Assembly (NCBI GenBank): GCA_963835535.1
Contig: CAWIFL010000002.1
Location: 310,001 to 374,000, forward strand
Direction of reading: 5' to 3'
Source of the DNA: Fen-1245 sp963835535
GTDB taxonomy: Bacteria > Gemmatimonadota > Gemmatimonadetes > Gemmatimonadales > JACORV01
Length of the DNA stretch: 64,000 nt
Below the pieces are notes generated by a model, which saw nothing but the letters and a program-made list of their open reading frames with translations, did no database searches and was not told where the DNA came from. Both the position numbers and the translations under genes were made by a program. Of the stretch, positions 23,825-32,009 are shown in pieces (the stretch's first letter is position 1; each line of letters begins with the position of its first letter).

Positions 23825-25504
23825 CTACCTCGAGGCCGCCGCGAGCGATTCGGGCGTGGGGACCCCCGCCGCTCCCCGGCGCCGGCGGGCGTCGTAGGCG
23901 GCCGCGATGAAGCTGGCGAACAGCGGGTGCGGGCGCGTGGGGCGCGACTTCAGCTCCGGATGGAACTGGCACCCGATGTACCAGGGGTGCTCCGGCAGCT
24001 CCAGCATCTCCACCAGCGAGCCGTCCGGCGAGAGGCCGGTCAGCCGCATCCCGTGCTCCGCGAACAGGTCGCGGTACCCGTTGTCCACCTCGTAGCGGTG
24101 GCGGTGCCGCTCGGAGATCTCCGAGACGCCGTAGATGCGGGCGATCTGCGAGCCCGCCCGCAGCTTGCAGGTGTAGGCGCCGAGCCGCATGGTGCCGCCC
24201 AGGTCCTGCACGTTGCGCTGCGACGGCAGGAGCGAGATCACCGGGTTGCCGCACTCGGCCTCGAACTCGGACGAGTTGGCGTCGGGGATCTTGCAGACGT
24301 TACGCGCGAACTCGATGATCGCCACCTGCATCCCCAGGCAGATCCCGAAGAACGGCATCCGGCGCACCCGCGCCGCCTCCGCCGCCTGCACCATCCCCTC
24401 GATGCCTCGGATCCCGAACCCGCCCGGGATCAGCAGCGCGTCGTACGGCGCCAGGAGCTTCTGCGCGGTCTCCATGTCGGTGAAGCGGTCGGAGGACACC
24501 CATTCCATGGTGATGCCGACGTTGTTGGCGATCCCGCCGTGGATCAGGGCTTCCTGCACCGACTTGTAGGCGTCCACCAGCTGCGTGTACTTGCCCACGA
24601 TCGCGATCTTCACCTGGTCGTTGGGCCGCAGGATCTTCTCGACCATCTCCCGCCACAGACGCAGGTCGGGCTCCGGCGTGTCGAGGCGCAGCCGCTGGCA
24701 GACCTCGCGGTCCAGCCCCTGCGCGTGCAGGCGCAGCGGCACCTCGTAGATCGTCGCCACGTCGGTGGACTCGACCACGCACCCGAAGTCCACGTTGCAG
24801 AAGAGCGCGATCTTGCGCCGCAGCTCCTCCGGCAGCGGCTGCTCGCACCGCGCGATCAGGATGTCGGGCTGGATCCCGATTTCCATCAGCTCGCGCACCG
24901 AGTGCTGCGTCGGCTTGGTCTTGAGCTCGCCGGTCGCCGCGATGAACGGCACCAGCGTCAGGTGGATGAACAGCGAGTTGTCCCGGCCCACCTCCTGCCG
25001 GAACTGGCGGATCGCCTCCAGGAACGGCAGCGACTCGATGTCGCCCACCGTGCCGCCGATCTCGGTGATCACGACGTCGTGGTCGGGCGCCAGCCGCCGG
25101 ATCGCGCTCTTGATCTCGTCGGTGATGTGCGGGATCACCTGCACCGTCGAGCCGAGATACTCGCCGCGGCGCTCCTTGGTGATGACCGACTGGTAGATCC
25201 GCCCGGTCGTGACGTTGTTGGCCTGCGAGAGCGAGCGGTCGATGAACCGCTCGTAGTGGCCGAGGTCCAGGTCCGTCTCGGCCCCGTCGTCCGTCACGTA
25301 CACCTCGCCGTGCTGGAACGGCGACATCGTCCCGGGATCCACGTTGATGTACGGGTCGAACTTCTGGATCGTCACGCGGAGTCCGCGCTCGGTCAGGAGG
25401 CGCCCAAGCGACGCGGCGGCGATGCCTTTCCCGAGGGAGGACACGACACCGCCGGTCACGAACACGTACTTGGTCGCATGCTGGGTCACGGTGCGATCAG
25501 GCAC
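23825..25504 (-). CDS. pyrG: CTP synthase
   Basis: 559 residues from GTG 25504, which has AGAGGA a few bases upstream; a second GTG at 25489 is possible. PyrG aminates UTP with glutamine-derived ammonia. The N-terminal synthase domain has the P-loop VTGGVVSSLGKG and DPYINVDPGTMSPFQHGEVYV. The C-terminal class I amidotransferase has GICLGMQ (Cys nucleophile) and the His-Glu pair near QFHPE. CTP is needed to activate Kdo, which explains its place between kdsB and kdsA. It overlaps the kdsB end by eight bases. Confidence 0.97.
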   Translation of the reverse strand: MPDRTVTQHATKYVFVTGGVVSSLGKGIAAASLGRLLTERGLRVTIQKFDPYINVDPGTMSPFQHGEVYVTDDGAETDLDLGHYERFIDRSLSQANNVTTGRIYQSVITKERRGEYLGSTVQVIPHITDEIKSAIRRLAPDHDVVITEIGGTVGDIESLPFLEAIRQFRQEVGRDNSLFIHLTLVPFIAATGELKTKPTQHSVRELMEIGIQPDILIARCEQPLPEELRRKIALFCNVDFGCVVESTDVATIYEVPLRLHAQGLDREVCQRLRLDTPEPDLRLWREMVEKILRPNDQVKIAIVGKYTQLVDAYKSVQEALIHGGIANNVGITMEWVSSDRFTDMETAQKLLAPYDALLIPGGFGIRGIEGMVQAAEAARVRRMPFFGICLGMQVAIIEFARNVCKIPDANSSEFEAECGNPVISLLPSQRNVQDLGGTMRLGAYTCKLRAGSQIARIYGVSEISERHRHRYEVDNGYRDLFAEHGMRLTGLSPDGSLVEMLELPEHPWYIGCQFHPELKSRPTRPHPLFASFIAAAYDARRRRGAAGVPTPESLAAASR

Positions 25505-26276
25505 TCCGTTCCTCTCCTCTCGCGAGCAGGTACGCTTCCGCGCGCCTCAGGTCCTCTTCCGTGTCGATGCCGGGCTGCGCGCCCCTGGCCAGCCGCGCCA
25601 CCCCGATCGTCATCCCGTGCGCCAGGGGCCGCAGCTGCTCCAGCTTCTCGGAGCGCTCCGGCGCCGTCGGCGCCAGCGCCATCCACCGCTCGAGCGCCGC
25701 CGGCCGGAAGGCGTACACGCCCAGGTGCTGCCAGTAGGTCGCGCCGGCCCCGCCGTCCCGCGGGTACGGGATCAGGCTGCGGGAGAAGTACATGGCCCGG
25801 CCGTCCTCGCGCAGCACCACCTTCACCACGTTGGGCGAGACCGCCCCGGAGCCGTCCAGCGGCACCGCCGCCGTCCCGATGTCCGCGCCGCCCAGCACCT
25901 GCTCCACCGCGCCCCGGATCGCCTCGGCGGGGAGGAACGGTTCGTCCCCCTGCACGTTGACGACCACGTCGAACCCGCGGTACTCGGCGCGGGCGGCCAC
26001 CTCTGCTACCCGCGACGTCCCGGAATCGTGGGTCGCCCCCGTCATCAGGCCCCGGCACCCGGCCCGCGCCGCCACCCGCACGATCTCGTCGGCGTCCGTG
26101 GCCACCACGACCGCCTCGAACACGCCCGACTCCAGCGCGTTGCGTGCAACGCGCTCGATCAGCGGCTTGCCCGCCAGCATCCGCAGCGGCTTGTCCGGGA
26201 GCCGCTCGGCCCCCAGCCGCGCCGGAATGACCCCCAAAACTCTAGCGGCGGCCACGAGGGGCGGCCGCGCGTGCAA
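25497..26276 (-). CDS. kdsB: CMP-Kdo synthetase (3-deoxy-manno-octulosonate cytidylyltransferase)
   Basis: 259 residues if the TTG at 26276 is used; a GTG at 26255 would shorten it by seven. KdsB joins CTP and Kdo to CMP-Kdo in the cytoplasm. Family features are GVIPARLGAERLPDKPL, VVVATDADEI, VNVQGDEPFL near 107-116, and the QHLGVYAFRP segment. It is the first gene of the Kdo-Lpt-rpoN operon, downstream of a good sigma70-like promoter at 26289-26317. If that promoter starts about seven bases after its -10 box, the TTG would lie only a few bases into the transcript. Confidence 0.92.
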   Translation of the reverse strand: MHARPPLVAAARVLGVIPARLGAERLPDKPLRMLAGKPLIERVARNALESGVFEAVVVATDADEIVRVAARAGCRGLMTGATHDSGTSRVAEVAARAEYRGFDVVVNVQGDEPFLPAEAIRGAVEQVLGGADIGTAAVPLDGSGAVSPNVVKVVLREDGRAMYFSRSLIPYPRDGGAGATYWQHLGVYAFRPAALERWMALAPTAPERSEKLEQLRPLAHGMTIGVARLARGAQPGIDTEEDLRRAEAYLLARGEERSA

Positions 26277-26288
26277 GAATCACACCGA

Positions 26289-26317
26289 AAACTACCTGGA
26301 GGCCGCGAACAAGTCAA
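26289..26317 (-). promoter_or_regulatory. Sigma70-like promoter for the kdsB operon
   Basis: On the minus strand, TTGACT (26317-26312), a 17-base spacer, then TAGTTT (26294-26289). It lies 13 bases before the kdsB start and downstream of the end of trpG. Confidence 0.5.
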
Positions 26318-26361
26318 AACGTTGTGGGAGTTCTACTTAGGAAAGCGAAGGGGTCTGCAAT

Positions 26362-26976
26362 CTAAGGCTGACTTGCCGCGGGCGCCAGAGGGTGCCCGCA
26401 CAATCCGAGGAAGTTGCCGAGGATGGTCCTGCCCACGGCCGTCCCGATGGATTCCGGGTGGAACTGCACCCCGTGGATCGGGAGCGTGCGATGGGCCATC
26501 GCCATCACTTCCGGGGCGCCTCCGTCGTCGTCGGACCAGGCGCTCGCGACGAGCGCCTCGGGCAGGCCCGAGGGCTCGACGACCAGCGAGTGGTAGCGCA
26601 TCGCCTCGAACGGCGATGGGAGTCCGGCGAGGACCCCGGTGCCGTCGTGGCGGACCATGGAGGTCTTGCCGTGCATCAGCCGGCGCGCCCGTCCCACCTT
26701 CCCGCCGAACGCGACCGCGATCGCCTGGTGGCCGAGGCAGACGCCGAGCACGGGTACGCGCTTTCGCGCCGCGGCCTGGACCAGCGCGACTGCGATGCCT
26801 GCGCGTTCTGGCACGCCCGGCCCCGGAGAGATCACGATCCCCTCGGGAGAAAGGGCGAGTACTTCGTCGGCCGTGAGGGCGTCGTTGCGGCGCACCTCGG
26901 GCTCGGCCCCCAGCTCGCCCAGGTACTGGACGAGGTTGAAGGTGAACGAGTCGTAGTTGTCGAGGACGAAGATCAT
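26362..26976 (-). CDS. trpG: Anthranilate/aminodeoxychorismate synthase glutamine amidotransferase subunit
   Basis: 204 residues from ATG 26976. Class I amidotransferase with LDNYDSFTFNLVQYLGELG, SPGPGVPERAG near 50-60, the nucleophile in GVCLGHQAI (Cys ~79) and the His/Glu pair in GVQFHPESIGT near 170. It supplies ammonia to TrpE (tryptophan) or PabB (folate); many bacteria use one protein for both. No trpE or pabB is nearby, so the partner is unknown. It ends the long minus-strand run that starts at yceD. Confidence 0.9.
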   Translation of the reverse strand: MIFVLDNYDSFTFNLVQYLGELGAEPEVRRNDALTADEVLALSPEGIVISPGPGVPERAGIAVALVQAAARKRVPVLGVCLGHQAIAVAFGGKVGRARRLMHGKTSMVRHDGTGVLAGLPSPFEAMRYHSLVVEPSGLPEALVASAWSDDDGGAPEVMAMAHRTLPIHGVQFHPESIGTAVGRTILGNFLGLCGHPLAPAASQP

Positions 26977-26995
26977 CCGATCCCAATGTGGCCGG

Positions 26996-27913
26996 TCAGG
27001 CCCTGGGATGGAAGGTCCGGTGCACGCTGCGCAGGTAGTCGCGGTCCACCTTCGTGTAGAGCTGCGTGGTGCTGAGGTCGGCGTGGCCGAGCATCTCCTG
27101 GACCGCCCGGAGGTCGGCCCCGCCCTCGAGCAGGTGGGTCGCGAAGGTGTGCCGCAGGGTGTGCGGCGTGACGCGCTTGGTGAGCGCGGCCGCCCGGGCG
27201 CAGCGGCGGATGATGCCCCAGGCCCCGACCCGGGAGAGCGGTTTGCCGCGCGCGTTCAGGAAGAGCCGGCCGGCCCCCTTCCCCTTTTCCAGCTTGGGCC
27301 GGATCTCGCGGACGTAGAGGGCGACGGCCCCGAGCGCGCGGCGGCCGACCGGCACGAGGCGCTCCTTGCTCCCCTTGCCGTACAGCCGCGCCAGCCCCTC
27401 GTCGAACAGGACGTCCTTGACCTCGATCCCGCACAGCTCGGAGACGCGGGCGCCCGTGGCGTAGGCGAACTCGAGGAGCGCGCGGTCCCGCCAGGCCAGC
27501 GGATGGTCGGCGTGCGGGGCGGCCAGCAGGCGCTCCACCTCCTGGACCGTGAGCACCGCCGGCAGGGTGCGCCACTTCTTGGGGCTGGCGAGCCGCTCCG
27601 TCGGGTCCCGGACGACGTGCCCTTCCCCGACCAGGAACCGGTAGTAGGTGCGGGTGGCCGAGATGTGGCGGCGAATGCTGGTCGCGGCGAGGCCGAGGTC
27701 CTTGAGACGGAAGACGAAGTCGCGAAGCATCGCCGTGGTCGCGCCCTCAGGGGCTCCTGCGCCGCGGTCCGCGAGGAACTCGACCAGGTGGGCGAGGTCG
27801 CGCTGATACGCGGCGACCGTGTTGGGAGAGGCGCCGCGCTCCAGGGTGAGGTAGTCGGCGAACTGCTCCACCCGGAAGGCCGCCGGGGCCGCGGGAGGCG
27901 CTTCAGGCTTCAC
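26996..27913 (-). CDS. xerD: Tyrosine recombinase XerD
   Basis: 305 residues from GTG 27913. The N-terminal SAM-like domain begins FADYLTLERGASPNTVAAYQRDL. Catalytic residues are all visible: Arg in ATGARVSEL, Lys in GKGSKERLVP, HTLRHTFATHLL (H-x-x-R), LGHADLSTTQLYTKV (His and the nucleophile Tyr). The LSTTQLYT ending favours XerD over XerC. XerCD resolves chromosome dimers at dif and is exploited by integrating phages. A dif-like site with an integrated element is in this same window, so this is the likely host recombinase for it. It overlaps no gene and follows ispF. Confidence 0.9.
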   Translation of the reverse strand: MKPEAPPAAPAAFRVEQFADYLTLERGASPNTVAAYQRDLAHLVEFLADRGAGAPEGATTAMLRDFVFRLKDLGLAATSIRRHISATRTYYRFLVGEGHVVRDPTERLASPKKWRTLPAVLTVQEVERLLAAPHADHPLAWRDRALLEFAYATGARVSELCGIEVKDVLFDEGLARLYGKGSKERLVPVGRRALGAVALYVREIRPKLEKGKGAGRLFLNARGKPLSRVGAWGIIRRCARAAALTKRVTPHTLRHTFATHLLEGGADLRAVQEMLGHADLSTTQLYTKVDRDYLRSVHRTFHPRA

Positions 27914-27933
27914 GGGCGGGAGCGCCTGGTCGA

Positions 27934-28422
27934 TCAGCCGGTCGCCGCCTGGATCACCGTCGCCACCGCGATGGCGGCGATCCCTTCGCCGCGCCCGATC
28001 CAGCCCATTCCCTCGTTCGTCTTCGCCTTGATGCTCACCGCGCCCATGTCCACCCCCAGCGCCTTGGCGGTCGCGGCGCGCATCGCCCCGATCTTGTCCG
28101 CCAGCTTGGGGCGCTCGGCGATGATCGTGACGTCCACCTGCTGCACCGCGAGGTGGTCCTGCTGGAGCGTCTCGACGACCTTCTTCACGAAGCGGGTCGA
28201 GTCGGCGCCCTTCCACTGCGGATCGTCGTCCGGGAAGAAGCTGCCGATGTCGCCGATCGCCGCGGCGCCGAGCAGCGCGTCCACCACCGCGTGCAGGGCG
28301 ACGTCCCCGTCCGAATGCCCGGCGAGGCCGTGGGTGTGCGGGACCGTGACGCCCCCCAGGCGCAGGGGGCGCCCCGCGCTGAAGCGGTGCGAGTCGTAGC
28401 CGATGCCGACGCGTGTGCTCAT
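27934..28422 (-). CDS. ispF: 2-C-methyl-D-erythritol 2,4-cyclodiphosphate synthase
   Basis: 162 residues from ATG 28422, overlapping the purE stop by four bases. IspF makes the cyclodiphosphate in the MEP isoprenoid pathway as a trimer with Zn. The signature VGIGYDSHRF gives the metal-binding Asp and His, and HSDGDVALHAVVDALLGA gives the second His. IGDIGSFFPDDDPQWKGADS and KTNEGMGWIGRGEG are also typical. Its presence with menaquinone genes is sensible, since isoprenoids supply the quinone side chain. Confidence 0.96.
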   Translation of the reverse strand: MSTRVGIGYDSHRFSAGRPLRLGGVTVPHTHGLAGHSDGDVALHAVVDALLGAAAIGDIGSFFPDDDPQWKGADSTRFVKKVVETLQQDHLAVQQVDVTIIAERPKLADKIGAMRAATAKALGVDMGAVSIKAKTNEGMGWIGRGEGIAAIAVATVIQAATG

Positions 28423-28904
28423 GAGCGGAGGATCCGGATGGCAAGATGGGCGGCGTTCTTCGCGTTGTCGATGCCGACCGTCGCGACCGGCACGCCGCTG
28501 GGCGTCTGCACCATCGAGTATAGCGCGTCGGTGCCGTGCAGCGCACCGACGTCGAACGGAATGCCGATGACCGGCAGATCGCTCTGCGCGGACACGGCAC
28601 CCGGGAGCGCGGCGGCCAGTCCCGCCCCACAGATGACCACGCGGTAGCCCTTGGATCGGGCCGAGCGCGCGAGGGCGGCCGTCTTCTCCGGCTCGCGGTG
28701 AGCGGAGGACACGAGGAAATCGTATCCGATGCCGGCGTCGTCCAGGATCTTGAAGGCCGGCTCGATGCGCGGGCGGTCCGACTCCGAGCCCACGAGGATC
28801 AGGACCTGCTTGGCGCCCTCGGTGGCACTCGGCCCAGGGCCAGATCTTGCGGACGGCGCATCGGAAGTGTCGTGTGGGGTTCGGCTCCCGTCCGGCGCGC
28901 TCAC
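28419..28904 (-). CDS. purE: N5-carboxyaminoimidazole ribonucleotide mutase (PurE)
   Basis: 161 residues from GTG 28904, overlapping the mqnC stop (GTGA). PurE moves the carboxyl group in purine synthesis. The family pattern is present: VLILVGSESDRPRIEPA, FLVSSAHREPEKT near 60-72, VICGAGLAAALPGAVSA and LPVIGIPFDVGALHGTDALYSMVQTPSGVPVATVGID. The first ~33 residues are a Ser/Pro-rich extension not usual for PurE, and no later start codon is clearly better. PurK is not in the window. Confidence 0.88.
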   Translation of the reverse strand: MSAPDGSRTPHDTSDAPSARSGPGPSATEGAKQVLILVGSESDRPRIEPAFKILDDAGIGYDFLVSSAHREPEKTAALARSARSKGYRVVICGAGLAAALPGAVSAQSDLPVIGIPFDVGALHGTDALYSMVQTPSGVPVATVGIDNAKNAAHLAIRILRS

Positions 28905-29929
28905 GCGGCCTCCTCGACCGGGCTGTAGTCCTGGCGCCGCCGCACCGGCGTGAAGCCCGCGCCGGTGATGAGGCGCCGGATCTCCTCCGCGGTCGTGCGG
29001 AAGGTGGTCCCGGCGGCCGAGACCACGCTCTCCTCCATCATCAGCGAGCCGAAGTCGTTGGCGCCGAAGTGCAGCGAGATCTGGCCGATCTTCATCCCCA
29101 TCGTCACCCAGCTCACCTGGAGGTTGTCGAAGTTGTCGAGCGCCAGCCGCGCGACGGCCAGCGTCCTGAGGTAGGTCACGGCGTCGGTCTTCGGCGTGCC
29201 CTCCATCTCGGTGTGCTCGGGCTGGAGCGGCCAGCAGATGAAGGCCGTGAAGCCGCCGGTCCGCGCCTGCTGCTCCCGCAGGCGCAGGAGGTGCTCGATC
29301 CGCTCGGCGTTGGTCTCGCCCAGGCCGTACGTCATCGTGCAGGTGGTCTTCATCCCGTGGCGGTGCGCGGAGTCCATCACCTCGAGCCACTCGTCGGTCA
29401 TCGCCTTCTTCGGCGCGACCAGCTTCCGCACGCGGTCCACCAGGATCTCGCCGCCGCCGCCCGGCACGGAGTCGAGCCCCGCCTCCTGCAGCGCCTCGAC
29501 CACCTGGTCCACGGACATGCGGAAGCGCCGGGCGAAGAACTGCACCTCCGACGGCGAGAAGCCGTGGATGTGGATCGGGTGCTCCCGCTTGATGAAGTGC
29601 AGCAGGTCCAGGTACCAGTCGAACGGGATGTACGGGTTGTGCCCGCCCTGCATCAGGATCTGCACCGCGCCGATCGCCTTGGCCTCGTCGATCTTCCGGC
29701 CGATCTCCTCGAACGACAGCGTGTAGCCTTCCGGGTGCTTGGGGCGGCGGTAGAACGCGCAGAACTTGCAGTCCGCGACGCAGACGTTCGTGTAGTTGAT
29801 GTTGCGGTCCACGATGTACGTCACGATCCCGTCGGGATGGCGGCGGCGCCGCTCGGCATCCGCCAGCGCGCCCAGCTCGACCAGCGGCGCGCGCTCGTAC
29901 AGCTCGAGGAGCTCGGTGGCGTCAGACAC
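28901..29929 (-). CDS. mqnC: Cyclic dehypoxanthinyl futalosine synthase
   Basis: 342 residues from GTG 29929. MqnC is a radical SAM enzyme that cyclises dehypoxanthine futalosine on the alternative menaquinone pathway. The iron-sulfur motif is canonical CX3CX2C (Cys50, 54 and 57 in TNVCVADCKFCAFYR), preceded by GIVTYIVDRNINYTN. GGHNPYIPFDWY, DSVPGGGGEILVD and the C-terminal HFGANDFGS are typical of the family. An earlier ATG at 30040 overlapping the mqnA stop is possible, but the added 37 residues would be encoded by a degenerate repeat and the GTG gives the usual spacing to the cluster. Confidence 0.93.
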   Translation of the reverse strand: MSDATELLELYERAPLVELGALADAERRRRHPDGIVTYIVDRNINYTNVCVADCKFCAFYRRPKHPEGYTLSFEEIGRKIDEAKAIGAVQILMQGGHNPYIPFDWYLDLLHFIKREHPIHIHGFSPSEVQFFARRFRMSVDQVVEALQEAGLDSVPGGGGEILVDRVRKLVAPKKAMTDEWLEVMDSAHRHGMKTTCTMTYGLGETNAERIEHLLRLREQQARTGGFTAFICWPLQPEHTEMEGTPKTDAVTYLRTLAVARLALDNFDNLQVSWVTMGMKIGQISLHFGANDFGSLMMEESVVSAAGTTFRTTAEEIRRLITGAGFTPVRRRQDYSPVEEAA

Positions 29930-29942
29930 CGGCACTGCCTCG

Positions 29943-30038
29943 GACGCACAGGGCGCACAGGCGCACAAAGGCACGGGCAACGCCACGTGGGAGGTGGCCC
30001 CGGTGCCGTGCCTCCGTGCCCCCGTGCCCGCTGTGTTC
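29943..30038. repeat. Facing degenerate repeat arms between mqnA and mqnC
   Basis: GCACAGGG, GCACAGG, GCACAAAGG and GCACGGG units on the left face GTGCCTCC, GTGCCCCC and GTGCCCG on the right. The composition and layout match the lptC repeat. It separates two genes that are otherwise tightly packed. Confidence 0.55.
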
Positions 30039-30858
30039 ATGCCGCTCCCAGGAACGAGAGCGTGCCGTCCGGCACCGCGCCGCGGGCCGCGAGCCGGCGC
30101 AGGAAGTCGGTGAGGCCGGCCAGGTGCCGGTACGAGAGCCCGTAGTCGAGCCCGGCCAGATACTCGCGGCAGCCGGCCTGCTCGACGCCGGTGGCCTCGC
30201 TGGCGCGCTCGGCCAGATCCCCCAGATGAGCCAGCCCCCACTTCCGGCTCGCCAGCAGGGCGCGGTGCACGTCGCGCACCGCCTGCCGGTCCACCGCCCG
30301 CCGGGCCGCCCAGACCGCGAACACGAACGGGAGCCCGGTCCACGCCTTCCAGGCCTGGCCGAGGTCCGTGACGTGCGGGTAGGCGTGCCGGGCGCTCAGC
30401 ACCAGGGCGGAGTCGCCGATCACCAGGACGCCGTCGTGCGGCACGGCGGAGAGCCCCGAGAGGTCGCCGACCTCGGTCGGTGCCGGCGCGACGTCCAGCG
30501 CTACGTGCCAGTGGTCCCGTGCCAGGAGGTCGAGCAGCTCCACCGAGGTCCGCGAGGAGGTCGAGACCAGCACCCGCGCCCCGTCCAGCTCTTCGGGCGC
30601 CCGCCGGCTGAACAGGAGCACGCTCCGGACCGGCCCGTCCGAGCTGATCGCGAGATCGGGGAGCAGGTCGTAGTCGGCCGCGTGGCGCGCGTAGGCGACC
30701 GCCGAGATCACGCTCACGTCGAGGCGTCCGTCGGCCAGCCGGTCGTTGAGCTCGGCCGGCGTGCCGGTCACGAGGGATGCCGGGGCCGCCACCAGGCCGC
30801 GGTCGATCGCCCCGTAGACCGGGTAGCAGTTCACGTAGCCGATCCGGCCGAGGCGCAT
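30037..30858 (-). CDS. mqnA: Chorismate dehydratase
   Basis: 273 residues from ATG 30858, one base overlapping the mqnE stop. MqnA removes water from chorismate to give 3-enolpyruvyl-benzoate, the first step of the futalosine pathway. It is a periplasmic-binding-protein-fold enzyme (VitK2_biosynth family) with RLGRIGYVNCYPVYGA at the start, GTPAELNDRLADGRLDVSVISAVAYA near 32-57, VLVSTSSRTSVELL near 95-108 and GDSALVL near 145. It sits between mqnE and mqnC in pathway order. Confidence 0.93.
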   Translation of the reverse strand: MRLGRIGYVNCYPVYGAIDRGLVAAPASLVTGTPAELNDRLADGRLDVSVISAVAYARHAADYDLLPDLAISSDGPVRSVLLFSRRAPEELDGARVLVSTSSRTSVELLDLLARDHWHVALDVAPAPTEVGDLSGLSAVPHDGVLVIGDSALVLSARHAYPHVTDLGQAWKAWTGLPFVFAVWAARRAVDRQAVRDVHRALLASRKWGLAHLGDLAERASEATGVEQAGCREYLAGLDYGLSYRHLAGLTDFLRRLAARGAVPDGTLSFLGAA

Positions 30859-32000
30859 CAGTCGAAGGTCCGCACGGTCTGGTAGAGCGAATCGCGCTCG
30901 ACGGGCGTCTTTCCCGCGCCGCGGATCAGCTCGACCAGGCCGCCCAAGGTGAGCTCCATCGGCGTGCGCGCCCCCGCCTCGTGGTAGACGCGCTCGTAGA
31001 CCACGGTGCCCTCGAGGTCGTCGCACCCGAAGTGGAGCGCCACCTGCGAGACGAAGGCCGACACCATCGGCCAGTGCGTTTTCACGTGCGGCACGTTGTC
31101 CAGCACCAGGCGGCCCACCGCGATGTTCATCAGGTCGTCCACGCCCGTGGTGGCGCGCCCCTGCCAGCCGTGTTCCTCGCCCAGCGCGTTGTGGTCGGGG
31201 TGGTAGGCGAGCGGGATGTAGGTCAGGAAGCCGGGGCTCTCGTCCTGGAGGGCGCGCAGGATCAGCAGGTGCTCCGCCCGGTCGCGCATCGTCTCGACGT
31301 GCCCGTACAGCATCGTGCAGTTGGTCGGGATGCCGAGCGCGTGCGCCTGGCGGTGCACCTCGAGCCAGTCCTCGGCCGCCAGCTTCCGAGCGGCGATCGT
31401 CATGCGTACGGCGCGCCCGAAGACCTCGGCCCCGCCGCCCGGGAGGCTGGTCAGGCCGGCTTCCTTGAGCTGCACGAGGACCTCCCGGAAGGAGCACTGC
31501 TCGATCCGGGCGAGGTGCGCGATCTCGACCGCGGTCAGCGCCTTGACGTGCACCCCCGGGTACGCCGCGCGCAGGGCGCGGATCATGTCCGTGTAGTACG
31601 AGAGCGTGAGCTTCGGGTGCAGCCCGCCGACGATGTGGAACTCGCGGGTCGGGGCGCTCTTGGCGCGCGCGGCCTCGGCCAGCACCTCCTCCAGCGTCCG
31701 CGTGTACGCGCCTTCTTCCTTCGGCATGCGCGCGAAGGAGCAGAAGACGCAGGTGTTCCGGAGGATGCAGACGTTGGTCGGGTTGATGTGCTGGTTCGAC
31801 GCGAAGAAGACGCGGTCCCCGTTCTTCTCCCGGTTCCGGGCGTCGGCCAGGGCGCCCACCGCGAGGAAGTCCCGGCTCTCGAAGAGCCGGACCGCGTCCT
31901 CGACGTCGAGGCGCTCGAGCGCGGCGAGCTTCTCCACGACGGGGCGCAGGCCGTCGTCGTGCAGCGGGATGTCCGTGATGTCGCGGAGCGCGGTGGTCAT
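30858..32000 (-). CDS. mqnE: Aminodeoxyfutalosine synthase with unusual CX5CX2C cluster motif
   Basis: 380 residues from ATG 32000. MqnE adds a SAM-derived adenosyl radical to the MqnA product. Family features include FFASNQHINPTNVC, GGLHPKLTLSYY, LTAVEIAHLARIEQ, SLPGGGAEVFGR, IPTNCTMLYGHVE and HWPMVSAFVSQVALHFGCDDLEGTVV. The cluster cysteines are Cys78, Cys84 and Cys87, giving CX5CX2C instead of the usual CX3CX2C; the neighbouring MqnC has the usual motif. The DNA here (TGC ATC CTC CGG AAC ACC TGC) has no sign of error. The gene starts ten bases after fabF. Confidence 0.92.
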   Translation of the reverse strand: MTTALRDITDIPLHDDGLRPVVEKLAALERLDVEDAVRLFESRDFLAVGALADARNREKNGDRVFFASNQHINPTNVCILRNTCVFCSFARMPKEEGAYTRTLEEVLAEAARAKSAPTREFHIVGGLHPKLTLSYYTDMIRALRAAYPGVHVKALTAVEIAHLARIEQCSFREVLVQLKEAGLTSLPGGGAEVFGRAVRMTIAARKLAAEDWLEVHRQAHALGIPTNCTMLYGHVETMRDRAEHLLILRALQDESPGFLTYIPLAYHPDHNALGEEHGWQGRATTGVDDLMNIAVGRLVLDNVPHVKTHWPMVSAFVSQVALHFGCDDLEGTVVYERVYHEAGARTPMELTLGGLVELIRGAGKTPVERDSLYQTVRTFD

Positions 32001-32009
32001 GCCGCGGCC

